The notes under the pieces were generated by a model. It saw only the letters and a program-made list of their open reading frames with translations. It had not been told where the DNA came from and did not search any database. This document shows positions 56,638 to 64,000 of a stretch of DNA of 64,000 nucleotides, piece by piece (the stretch's first letter is position 1; each line of letters begins with the position of its first letter). The DNA is from Profundicola chukchiensis. GTDB taxonomy: Bacteria > Bacteroidota > Bacteroidia > Flavobacteriales > Weeksellaceae. The stretch covers positions 372,001 to 436,000 of the forward strand of contig NZ_JANAIE010000002.1 in assembly GCF_029664245.1 (NCBI RefSeq). The letters run 5' to 3'. A program made the position numbers and the translations under genes.

Positions 56638-56670
56638 TAAAAGTCGTCTAGAAATAGACGGCTTTTTTTA
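56638..56670 (+). terminator. Terminator of the thrS-rplT operon
   Basis: Stem AAGTCGTCTA / TAGACGGCTT with a GAAA loop and a seven-T tail. Confidence 0.95.
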
Positions 56671-56684
56671 TACCTATATATAGC

Positions 56685-56710
56685 ATAAAAAAACTCCCCT
56701 ATTGGAGAGC
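56685..56710 (-). terminator. Terminator for the engB operon
   Basis: Minus-strand stem CTCTCC / GGGGAG with an AATA loop and a seven-T tail, about 130 nt after the engB stop. Confidence 0.75.
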
Positions 56711-56836
56711 TGTATGTTTTATTTTAAAAGCTTTGTATTTGTTTAAACCATTGATAGAATGTACATAATGAGATAAACAATTATACAAGTTGGAATCTCA
56801 ACTCTACACCATATACACTTAACCCTACTCTAAAAT

Positions 56837-57445
56837 CTAAAACCTTTCGGCTAGTTGTTTATTATAATGGTCTATATCAGCTAAAATATTTTCAGCGCCT
56901 AATTTAGATGCAGCTGATGTAGTATAAAAAGGTGGTAATTCTGCCCAAGTCTTAAGTAACTCAGATTTATATTTAGCTAAATTCTTACCTAACTTAGCCG
57001 AGTTCAGCTTATCAATTTTTGTCATTACAATTGTAAATGGAATTCCATTTTTGCCTAAAAATTCCATAAACTCTAAATCGCTCTTTTGAGGGTCATGGCG
57101 ACTATCTACCAACAAAAATACATTCACTAAATTCTTACGTTTTGTAATGTAATTGGTAATTAATTTCCCGAATTTCTCGCGATCTTTCTTAGATACCTTA
57201 GCGTATCCATACCCCGGTAAATCGACCAAATACCAAGATTCATTAATCAAAAAGTGATTGATTAACTGCGTCTTTCCTGGTGTCGAAGACGTTTTGGCTA
57301 ATTTCTTTTGATTGGTAAGTAAGTTAATCAAAGACGACTTACCTACATTAGATCTACCAATAAAAGCGTATTCAGGAATATTCGGTTCTGGGCATTTAGA
57401 CCAATCCGTATTACTCTCAACAAAAGTTGCGGTTTTTATAATCAT
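56837..57445 (-). CDS. engB: Ribosome biogenesis GTP-binding protein EngB/YsxC
   Basis: 202 aa. G motifs [30 protein letters not shown] and the SAASK loop. Essential GTPase in 50S assembly. It overlaps the hydrolase gene by 4 bases (ATGA). Confidence 0.97.
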   Translation of the reverse strand: MIIKTATFVESNTDWSKCPEPNIPEYAFIGRSNVGKSSLINLLTNQKKLAKTSSTPGKTQLINHFLINESWYLVDLPGYGYAKVSKKDREKFGKLITNYITKRKNLVNVFLLVDSRHDPQKSDLEFMEFLGKNGIPFTIVMTKIDKLNSAKLGKNLAKYKSELLKTWAELPPFYTTSAASKLGAENILADIDHYNKQLAERF

Positions 57446-58215
57446 TTTTCCTTTTTCACCTTAGGATCTAACCACTCAAACAATATTTGGTTAAACAATT
57501 CAGGATGTTCCATCATGGCTGCATGGCCACATTCATCTATCCAATGCAAAGTAGCATTAGGCAATCCAGCTTCAAACTCTACAGCAACTTCAGGTGGCGT
57601 TACACCATCTTGCTTACCCCAAATCAAACATACTGGGACCTTAATATTCACTAGGTCATTCTTCATATTATGTTTAATGGCGCTACGTGCAATGTATAAA
57701 ATTTTAATCGCCTTCTTCGAGTTATTTACCGTATCGTAAACCTCATCTACAATTTCTTTCGTCGCTACTTTCGGATCAAAGAAAACCTCCTCAGCTTTCT
57801 TTTTCACATACTCATAACTTCCTCTTTTTGGGAAAGTCTCCCCAAAAGATTTTTCGTATAGTCCAGAACTTCCAGTCAAAACAAGTGAATGCACTAAATC
57901 TGGATGATCCTTAGTCACTACCAGTCCCACATGACCACCAAGAGAATTTCCTACCAAAGTAGCTGGTTCTTTAACAATATCTTTCAAAAAACCACTAACA
58001 AACTTAGCAATATTCCCAACATTGGTATTCAGAATTGGCATGTCAAGGATTGGCAAATTAGGTGCGTAAACTTTGTAACCACGCGACGAAAAATATTTCA
58101 TCATCGCATCAAAATTACTCAAACCTCCCATCAAACCATGAAGTAATACAATTGGATGACCTTCACCCTCCTCTATAAAACTATACTTTTTCTGTTTTTT
58201 TATCTTAAATAACAT
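57442..58215 (-). CDS. Alpha/beta hydrolase
   Basis: 257 aa. Alpha/beta-hydrolase fold: oxyanion HGLMGG, nucleophile elbow GNSLGGH (Ser about 93), acid in WGKQDGVTP, His in [10 protein letters not shown]. Substrate unknown. Overlaps engB by 4 bases in one operon. Confidence 0.93.
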   Translation of the reverse strand: MLFKIKKQKKYSFIEEGEGHPIVLLHGLMGGLSNFDAMMKYFSSRGYKVYAPNLPILDMPILNTNVGNIAKFVSGFLKDIVKEPATLVGNSLGGHVGLVVTKDHPDLVHSLVLTGSSGLYEKSFGETFPKRGSYEYVKKKAEEVFFDPKVATKEIVDEVYDTVNNSKKAIKILYIARSAIKHNMKNDLVNIKVPVCLIWGKQDGVTPPEVAVEFEAGLPNATLHWIDECGHAAMMEHPELFNQILFEWLDPKVKKEK

Positions 58216-58239
58216 GCACGTTAGTTTGGAACTAAGCTA

Positions 58240-58247
58240 CAAAAATA
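58240..58247 (-). promoter_or_regulatory. -7 promoter element for the hydrolase-engB operon
   Basis: Minus-strand TATTTTTG, 25 nt before the hydrolase ATG. Confidence 0.65.
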
Positions 58248-58292
58248 CATTATTTTAGGCAACTATGCATTCATAACAATAATAATGCTCAT

Positions 58293-58565
58293 TTAGGCAA
58301 CTCTTTTCGATTGTTTCTTTCTCATTTTCTGCAACTTAACATCACTAAAGCAATCGAAAAGACCGCGCTTTCCTTCCAATCTTTTGTTGGCATGGCGACA
58401 AAAAATCTCGTAGAAGGAGTTTGTGCAAGCACGCCACTCTTCTACTTCGTTTTTTATTGCGCCCTCCCAACAAAAGGATTTCCATACAATCGCTGTTGCA
58501 TGCTTCGTGTCATAAAATGCATCAGAAATTCTAGAGTAAATACCTTGTTTAATATTTACTTCCAC
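58293..58565 (-). other. Possible 90-aa ORF in a 650-bp gene-poor gap, with inverted repeat
   Basis: The gap 58216-58866 has overlapping open frames on both strands. The minus frame (90 aa) has many Cys, Trp and Phe and ends in SDVKLQKMRKKQSKRVA, a type of ending I associate with multicopy short flavobacterial ORFs. A perfect inverted repeat CTTTTCGATTG (58303-58313) / CAATCGAAAAG (58351-58361) lies at its 3' end. No signal peptide or convincing start. More likely a dispersed repeat or gene remnant than a working gene. Confidence 0.3.
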
Positions 58566-58803
58566 AAAATCCCACTTTTAATTCCAAATCAAAATTCTGA
58601 TGAATGAGAAGAAACAATTACAAGAGATATAAGTCTTTGATTTTCAAATTAAATCTACTTGAAACATGATGTTTAAGAGAAAAATCTAAAAACTCATTAA
58701 AACACCCTAAAATGTCAATAAGATTTGGGAACCTCTGTATTAGCTTATACATCAGCTTTTCAAAGCTTCTAAGAGAGCTTAAAAGTTAAAGTTTTCAACA
58801 AAA

Positions 58804-58834
58804 GTGGGAAAATGTGGTGAAATGTGGGAAAATG
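58804..58834 (+). promoter_or_regulatory. MraZ operator (three direct repeats)
   Basis: TGGGA (58805), TGGTG (58815) and TGGGA (58825), each followed by AAATG, so 5-bp boxes separated by 5 bp. This is the known MraZ-binding arrangement of TGGGN repeats. It lies just upstream of the -7 box, in the -33 region, so binding should block the promoter and give autoregulation. Confidence 0.85.
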
Positions 58835-58848
58835 TTCTAATTCTTTCC

Positions 58849-58856
58849 TATTTTTG
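58849..58856 (+). promoter_or_regulatory. -7 promoter element for the dcw cluster
   Basis: TATTTTTG, 16 nt before the mraZ GTG start and 20 nt after the last MraZ box. Confidence 0.7.
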
Positions 58857-58872
58857 AAGAAATTAATTGGTA

Positions 58873-59340
58873 GTGTTAAATCTCATCGGAACATATGAAT
58901 GTAAAGTCGATGCCAAAGGGCGTCTGGCTCTTCCTATGGGGTTACGCAAACAATTAGGTGACATCACTGATGAAGGTTTTGTATTAAAACGCTCCGTTTT
59001 TCAACCTTGTTTAGAGCTTTATCCCATGAGCGAATGGAATAATGTTATGCAACAAGTTGGCAAACTTAATCGCTTTAAACAAAAGAACAACGAATTCATC
59101 AGAAGATTTTCTGCAGGCGTTAAACCTGTTGACATCGATAGTAGTGGCCGCGTACAAATCGCAAAAGATTTAGTGGCATTTGCTAATATCGATAAAGAGG
59201 TTGTGGTCTCTTCGGCCATCAACATCATCGAGATATGGGACAAGGAGTTGTATGAAAAAGCTGTTAATCCAGACGATATGGATTTCGCAGCACTGGCAGA
59301 GGAAGTAATGGGAAATGAAGACGACAATGACATATCATGA
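58873..59340 (+). CDS. mraZ: Transcriptional regulator MraZ
   Basis: 155 aa from GTG 58873. Two AbrB-like half domains, each with the conserved motif: GTYECKVDAKGRLALP and VDIDSSGRVQIAKDL. It represses the division and cell wall cluster through the repeats just upstream. GTG gives the usual N terminus MLNLIGTYE; TTG at 58867 adds two residues. There is no ATG. It overlaps rsmH. Confidence 0.95.
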   Translation: MLNLIGTYECKVDAKGRLALPMGLRKQLGDITDEGFVLKRSVFQPCLELYPMSEWNNVMQQVGKLNRFKQKNNEFIRRFSAGVKPVDIDSSGRVQIAKDLVAFANIDKEVVVSSAINIIEIWDKELYEKAVNPDDMDFAALAEEVMGNEDDNDIS

Positions 59341-60244
59341 TCCAGTTTTACTTAAAGAAAGCGTTGACCAATTAGTTAAGAATCCCGACGGAATTTATGT
59401 GGATGTTACTTTTGGCGGCGGCGGTCACTCAAGAGAAATCCTTTCTCGTTTGAGTGATAAAGGTAGACTTATATCTTTTGATCAAGATTTAGACGCAAAA
59501 CAAAACATAATAGATGACCCGAGGTTTCAATTGGTCATGTCTAATTTTAGATATGTAAAAAACCAATTGCGCTTTATGGGCATCAAACAAATAGATGGAC
59601 TTTTAGCCGACCTGGGTGTTTCATCTCATCAATTTGATACAGGTGAGAGAGGTTTTTCTACACGCTTCGAGGGTGATTTAGACATGCGCATGAACCAACA
59701 ACAAAGCAAAACTGCTGCGAGTTTCTTAATGGAAGCAGATGAGTCTGATATTGCTAGAGTATTTGCTAACTACGGCGAATTGCGTTCTGCTAAAAAATGG
59801 GCAAACAAAATTGTTCACGAACGCAAGGAAAACGAAATCAAGACGACTACAGATTTAAAGAATCTATTTGCTGGTTTTATTCCAGATCATAGAAAAAACA
59901 AAATATATGCTCAATTATTTCAAGCGCTCCGCATTGAAATAAATGATGAAATGAAAGCTTTAGAAGAATTATTGCTTTCAACGCCAGACATCATTAAACC
60001 TGATGGTAGATTGGTTCTTATATCCTATCACTCCTTAGAGGATAGATTAGCGAAACGATTTATCAGAAGCGGAATGTTTGAAGGCGAACCCGAGAAAGAT
60101 ATATATGGTAATTGGTATGCGCCATTTAAGCCATTACAATCGAAAGCCATGACGGCTAATGAAGATGAAATAGCAAAAAATCCTCGCGCTAGGAGTGCTA
60201 AATTAAGAATTGGAATTAGAAATCATGCCGAAGAAGAAAAATAA
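59327..60244 (+). CDS. rsmH: 16S rRNA m4C1402 methyltransferase RsmH
   Basis: 305 aa from ATG 59327 (MTYHDPVLLKESVD, the family N terminus); ATG 59315 adds four residues. SAM motif VDVTFGGGGHSREIL; SYHSLEDRLAKRFI and NPRARSAKLR are RsmH-specific. It overlaps mraZ by 14 bases and ftsL by 20. Confidence 0.97.
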   Translation: MTYHDPVLLKESVDQLVKNPDGIYVDVTFGGGGHSREILSRLSDKGRLISFDQDLDAKQNIIDDPRFQLVMSNFRYVKNQLRFMGIKQIDGLLADLGVSSHQFDTGERGFSTRFEGDLDMRMNQQQSKTAASFLMEADESDIARVFANYGELRSAKKWANKIVHERKENEIKTTTDLKNLFAGFIPDHRKNKIYAQLFQALRIEINDEMKALEELLLSTPDIIKPDGRLVLISYHSLEDRLAKRFIRSGMFEGEPEKDIYGNWYAPFKPLQSKAMTANEDEIAKNPRARSAKLRIGIRNHAEEEK

Positions 60245-60554
60245 ATCTAGCATCTCGATAAAGGATATTCTTAAAGGAAAATTCTTAGTAGAAGAAGGTT
60301 CTTTTGGGAATTGGCGTTTTGTCTTTTTCCTAGCAGCTCTTGCTTTTATAAGTATTAGTAGCTCGCACTGGGCAGACAAGAAAGTTGTAAAGATTAGAAA
60401 GTTGCAAAGAGAGGTTGCTGATTTAAAGTCAGAATATTCTGATTTACACAAAAGTGTAATGCAAAGCAAAATGGAATCTTTTGTTGCAGAAAAAGTTTTG
60501 AAGGATAGTATTAAGAAATCAACGGTTCAACCCTACAAGTTGACACAAAAATGA
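60225..60554 (+). CDS. ftsL: FtsL-like cell division protein
   Basis: 109 aa from ATG 60225. Basic cytoplasmic start, one membrane helix (WRFVFFLAALAFISISSS), then a periplasmic coiled coil (KIRKLQREVADLKSEYSDLHK). Matches the Bacteroidota FtsL family by size, topology and position between rsmH and ftsI. Recruits FtsI/FtsW with FtsB/FtsQ. Confidence 0.92.
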   Translation: MPKKKNKSSISIKDILKGKFLVEEGSFGNWRFVFFLAALAFISISSSHWADKKVVKIRKLQREVADLKSEYSDLHKSVMQSKMESFVAEKVLKDSIKKSTVQPYKLTQK

Positions 60555-62536
60555 TTAAGAGTAAAAAGGAAATATTACTTAAAGCATACGCCATAGGTCT
60601 TCTATTGGTGATTATGTCTGTGGGTATTGTTTACAAATTAATCAACCTTCAGACAGATCCCGAGCAAAGAGAAAAGTTGGAAAGCTTCACTCAGCGAACT
60701 AATTTCCGCGAAGCCATTATTCCAGCACAAAGAGGAAATCTATATGCATCGGATGGAAGCTTATTAGCAACTTCTGTACGTCATTATGATATTGCTATTG
60801 ATGCTAAAGCTATGCGCCAAGAATTAGTAGACCAACATTTAAATGCTCTTGCGGATTCGTTGAGCAAAATGTTCGGAAAAGATTCAAAGCATTATGCTAA
60901 AATCATTTTGAATGCTAAACATAACGAAAAGCAATATTTAAGATTAGCTAGAAACCTCAACTTTAGACAACTTAATCGTGTTAAGAAATTTCCAATCTTC
61001 GATCAAGGACAAATCAAAGGTGGTTTTATTGTAGAGGATAAATTGATTAGAGAGCGCTCAGTTAAGGATATTGGAGCCAGAACATTAGGATACGTAAAAG
61101 GAGATTCCATTAAAGTTGGCTTAGAAGGAGCTTATAATGATTTACTTTCTGGCCACGACGGTAGAAGATTAGAGCAAAGAATGGGTGGCGGTAATTGGCG
61201 ACCTATTAGTGTTTCTACCGAAGTAGACGCCGAGGAAGGAATGGATGTGGTTACCACCATAGACATTGGATTACAAAACGTAGCTTACAATACATTATAT
61301 CAACAGCTTACCGATTACGAAGCACATCATGGATGCGTTATAGTAATGGAAGTTAAAACAGGTGAAATTAAAGCAATTGCTAATCTAACTAGATTAGATG
61401 ATGGCAATTATGCTGATATCCAGAACTTTGCTGTAGGTGAAGCTAGCGAACCAGGTTCAACCATTAAAACGATATCATTATTAGCAGCTTTAGACTCTGG
61501 AAAAGTAGATACCGCCACAACGGTTGCTACACATGGTGGTAGAATGAGATTATTCGGAAGAACCATCTCCGACTCTTATGGCTATGGAGAATTAACCGTT
61601 AAGCAAATTCTTGAAAAGTCTTCGAATATCGGAACAGCTAAAGTCGTGACTGACATTTGGCAACAAGAACCTGAGGATTTCATGGATATCATTAATGGCA
61701 GATGGAAACTTAACCAAAAGCTTGACGTTGATATTCCAGGTGAAGCAGAACCTTATATTCCAGATCCAGACGGAAAATCATGGAGTAAACAAACTTTATC
61801 TTCCTTCTCTTTTGGATATGAAAGTAAATTAACGCCTTTACAATTGCTGACTTTTTATAATGGAGTAGCGAATAATGGTATCATGCTAAAGCCTTTGTTT
61901 GTAAAGCAAATTCGCAAACATGGAGATATTGTAAAAGAATTTCAACCAGTGGTTCGTGTTAAGAAAATGGCAGCTGATAGCACCATCAAAAAGATGCAGG
62001 CCATGCTAGCTGGTACGGTTAAAACCGGTACAGGTAGAGCGTTCTATAATGAGCACTATTCTGCAGCAGGTAAAACAGGTACAGCAAGAGTTGAATATTG
62101 GAGAAAAGATATTCCTATTCAGTATAGAGCATCTTTCGCGGGTTATTTCCCAGTAGAAGATCCAAAATACTCTGTGATTGTTGTAGTTCATAAACCATCT
62201 AGAACAAAAGGAATCTATGGCTCTACCGTAGCAGGACCTGTTTTCCAGGCATTAATGGAGCACGTTTATGTAAGTACACCAAAGCCTTATTTAATACCAG
62301 ACACATTACAGCTGAAAACAACTTACGCTGCTAAAAAGCCATTCAATATCAATTCAAACAAAAAGACCATTCCTAATTTATTAGGTAAGAAAGGTTATGA
62401 AGTAATTCCAGCCTTAGAGAATCTTGGCTTTGAGGTGACTTATACCGGTGTTGGAAAAGTGAAAAGTCAATCGATTGAACCAGGATCGGCTTTACCAAAA
62501 GTTAAAAAAATACATTTAGAACTAGACAATATATGA
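60551..62536 (+). CDS. ftsI: Penicillin-binding protein, FtsI/PBP3-type transpeptidase with PASTA domain
   Basis: 661 aa. N-terminal helix (about 11-29), pedestal domain, transpeptidase with SxxK (EPGSTIK), SxN (KSSNIG) and KTG (AGKTGTAR), then a C-terminal PASTA domain (TIPNLLGKKGYEVIPALENLGFEV). Septal cross-linking enzyme. It overlaps ftsL and murE by 4 bases each. Confidence 0.96.
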   Translation: MIKSKKEILLKAYAIGLLLVIMSVGIVYKLINLQTDPEQREKLESFTQRTNFREAIIPAQRGNLYASDGSLLATSVRHYDIAIDAKAMRQELVDQHLNALADSLSKMFGKDSKHYAKIILNAKHNEKQYLRLARNLNFRQLNRVKKFPIFDQGQIKGGFIVEDKLIRERSVKDIGARTLGYVKGDSIKVGLEGAYNDLLSGHDGRRLEQRMGGGNWRPISVSTEVDAEEGMDVVTTIDIGLQNVAYNTLYQQLTDYEAHHGCVIVMEVKTGEIKAIANLTRLDDGNYADIQNFAVGEASEPGSTIKTISLLAALDSGKVDTATTVATHGGRMRLFGRTISDSYGYGELTVKQILEKSSNIGTAKVVTDIWQQEPEDFMDIINGRWKLNQKLDVDIPGEAEPYIPDPDGKSWSKQTLSSFSFGYESKLTPLQLLTFYNGVANNGIMLKPLFVKQIRKHGDIVKEFQPVVRVKKMAADSTIKKMQAMLAGTVKTGTGRAFYNEHYSAAGKTGTARVEYWRKDIPIQYRASFAGYFPVEDPKYSVIVVVHKPSRTKGIYGSTVAGPVFQALMEHVYVSTPKPYLIPDTLQLKTTYAAKKPFNINSNKKTIPNLLGKKGYEVIPALENLGFEVTYTGVGKVKSQSIEPGSALPKVKKIHLELDNI

Positions 62537-63993
62537 AGTTAAAAGACCTGCTATATAAAACCCAAATTTTGGACATCATTGGCACAACCGATCAAGAGAT
62601 TAAAGCAATAAGCTTTGACTCGCGTAAGGTTGAGCAAGGATGTGTCTTTGTCGCCATTTCGGGATTTGCGGTAGATGGTCATGAATATATTGATCAAGCT
62701 ATTAACAAAGGTGCCGAAGTAGTTGTTTGTTCTACTTTACCTAAAAATAGAAAGGAGCATATTACTTATATTAAAGTAAAAGATACTTCTATCGCATTAG
62801 GCGCGATGGCTGCAAATTTCTATGACAACCCAACCAAAAAATTAAAGTTAGTTGGAGTTACAGGTACGAATGGTAAAACGACTACAGCAACTTTACTATA
62901 TGAGTTAAGCGAAAAGTTGGGCTATCCTGCAGCGCTTATTTCTACAATTAACATTAAAATCCATAAAGAGGAAATACCTTCAACTCATACTACGCCTGAC
63001 ATTATTGAAATCAATAGAATATTGGCTCAAGCTGTAGAAGAGGGAATTGAATATGCTTTTATGGAAGTGAGTTCACATGGGATTCACCAAAATAGAATTG
63101 CAGGTTTAAAATTCGCGGGTGCTGGCTTTACTAATATCACGCACGATCACTTAGACTACCACGAAACATTCAAAAATTATATTGCGGCTAAAAAAGCTTT
63201 CTTCGATAATTTATCTAAAGATGCTTTTGCTCTTACCAATATCGATGATAAGAATGGTTGGGTAATGCTTCAAAACACTCACGCGAAGAAATATAGTTAT
63301 GCCTTAAAAACTTCAGCCGATTTCAAAGGAAAGGTTATCGAAAACCAATTCCACGGCATGTTGTTGCAATTTAACGATAAAGAATTTTGGACTACTCTGG
63401 TAGGAACCTTCAATGCATCCAACCTTTTATTAGTTTATGGTATTGCCAATTTATTAGGCTGGAACGAAGAAGAAATTTTAACTTCTTTAAGCGAACTTAA
63501 AAACGTTGAGGGAAGATTTGAAACTTTCACGTCACCTCAAGGTATCATTACCATTGTAGATTACGCACATACACCAGATGCTCTGGAAAACGTAATATCT
63601 ACGATTCAAAATATTAGAACTCGAAACGAAAAACTATATGTTCTTGCCGGATGTGGTGGAGATCGCGACAAAAACAAACGTCCAGAAATGGCTCATGTTG
63701 TTACGTCACAGGCAGATCAAGCTATTTTAACTTCTGACAACCCAAGAACAGAAGACCCTAATGAGATTTTAAAAGATATGGAAGCTGGCGTTCAACCTCA
63801 GCATTATAAAAAATATCTAAAAATCGCAGACAGAAAAGAAGCTATTAAAACTGCTTTCAAATTAGCAGAGAAAGGTGATATCATCTTAATAGCAGGAAAA
63901 GGACATGAAACCTATCAAGAAATTCATGGTGTTAAATATCCTTTTGATGATATGCAAATTGCCATTGAAACCGCAAAAACCTTAAACAAGTAA
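62533..63993 (+). CDS. murE: UDP-MurNAc-tripeptide synthetase MurE
   Basis: 486 aa. Mur ligase: P-loop GVTGTNGKTTT, TTPDI, EVSSHG, VDYAHTPDAL and the DNPRTEDP motif that indicates meso-diaminopimelate as the third residue. Cytoplasmic peptidoglycan precursor step. Confidence 0.97.
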   Translation: MKLKDLLYKTQILDIIGTTDQEIKAISFDSRKVEQGCVFVAISGFAVDGHEYIDQAINKGAEVVVCSTLPKNRKEHITYIKVKDTSIALGAMAANFYDNPTKKLKLVGVTGTNGKTTTATLLYELSEKLGYPAALISTINIKIHKEEIPSTHTTPDIIEINRILAQAVEEGIEYAFMEVSSHGIHQNRIAGLKFAGAGFTNITHDHLDYHETFKNYIAAKKAFFDNLSKDAFALTNIDDKNGWVMLQNTHAKKYSYALKTSADFKGKVIENQFHGMLLQFNDKEFWTTLVGTFNASNLLLVYGIANLLGWNEEEILTSLSELKNVEGRFETFTSPQGIITIVDYAHTPDALENVISTIQNIRTRNEKLYVLAGCGGDRDKNKRPEMAHVVTSQADQAILTSDNPRTEDPNEILKDMEAGVQPQHYKKYLKIADRKEAIKTAFKLAEKGDIILIAGKGHETYQEIHGVKYPFDDMQIAIETAKTLNK

Positions 63994-63996
63994 GCC

Positions 63997-64000
63997 ATGC
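63997..64000 (+). CDS. Start codon of the next dcw gene (probably mraY), cut by window end
   Basis: ATG three bases after the murE stop. In this cluster order the next gene is normally mraY. Only four bases are visible, so identity rests on context. Confidence 0.4.

Noticed and set aside
58311-58607. 98-aa plus-strand frame in the gap before mraZ
   Set aside because: Overlaps the minus frame and an inverted repeat, with low-complexity composition; no promoter.

Overview
The window looks like a chromosomal segment of a bacterium in the phylum Bacteroidota, most likely order Flavobacteriales. It is AT-rich. Promoters fit the Bacteroidota -7 consensus TAnnTTTG rather than sigma-70 boxes. It has SusC/SusD-type outer-membrane transporters, an S16 protein with a long Ala/Glu-rich tail, a Bacteroidota-type FtsL, an isolated atpD-atpC pair, and many rho-independent hairpins. 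The genus cannot be set from the sequence alone. I see no insertion sequence, phage, integrase or CRISPR array.

Layout. 1-3.7 kb: small membrane protein, mutL and two rhomboid proteases in one operon. 3.7-8.4 kb: tRNA-Cys, lipA, cinA, a secreted protein and a thioredoxin-like protein. 8.4-18 kb: rpsP-rimM, an HD hydrolase, a DUF2254 protein, an outer-membrane barrel plus TPR pair, a tRNA-Glu/rpsT/tRNA-Glu unit and an NlpC/P60 lipoprotein. 18-27.7 kb: GT39 glycosyltransferase, LolD-like ATPase, LemA/DUF2207 pair, GNAT, PafA-like phosphatase and a two-gene ABC exporter. 27.9-35.1 kb: SusC-SusD-SusE-SusF-type glycan uptake operon with no enzyme gene. 35.3-40.5 kb: sucC and radA, separated by an accessory insert. 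40.6-49.5 kb: hutG, mnmA, a JmjC-like cupin, a DtxR regulator, a conserved unknown, an MBL hydrolase, a PUR-family protein and ribF. 49.7-56.6 kb: atpDC, hflX, and thrS-infC-rpmI-rplT. 56.8-64 kb: engB with an alpha/beta hydrolase, then the start of the division and cell wall (dcw) cluster mraZ-rsmH-ftsL-ftsI-murE, with mraY starting at the last bases.

Most of the window is housekeeping. The standout is the sucC-radA interval. The radA promoter and first codons occur three times (36647, 37665, 39102), sharing a 41-bp core. Between the copies lie two cassettes, both reading away from radA and both encoding exported proteins. One has a 79-aa two-cysteine protein and a 202-aa protein. The other has a 305-aa protein with a Gly-rich hydrophobic tail plus a 32-aa single-helix membrane peptide. 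The middle copy still encodes the whole RadA zinc finger, and nine of its ten changed codons are synonymous. That suggests repeated insertion or recombination at the 5' end of radA using divergent radA alleles, not simple duplication and decay. The cargo may be a polymorphic secreted effector/immunity system; that is inference.

Other notable points: infC has no ATG start and appears to use AUC or AUU; a three-copy MraZ operator lies in front of mraZ; two intergenic elements share a flank-hairpin-flank design; the MutL endonuclease motif is degenerate; and several genes have very short 5' leaders.
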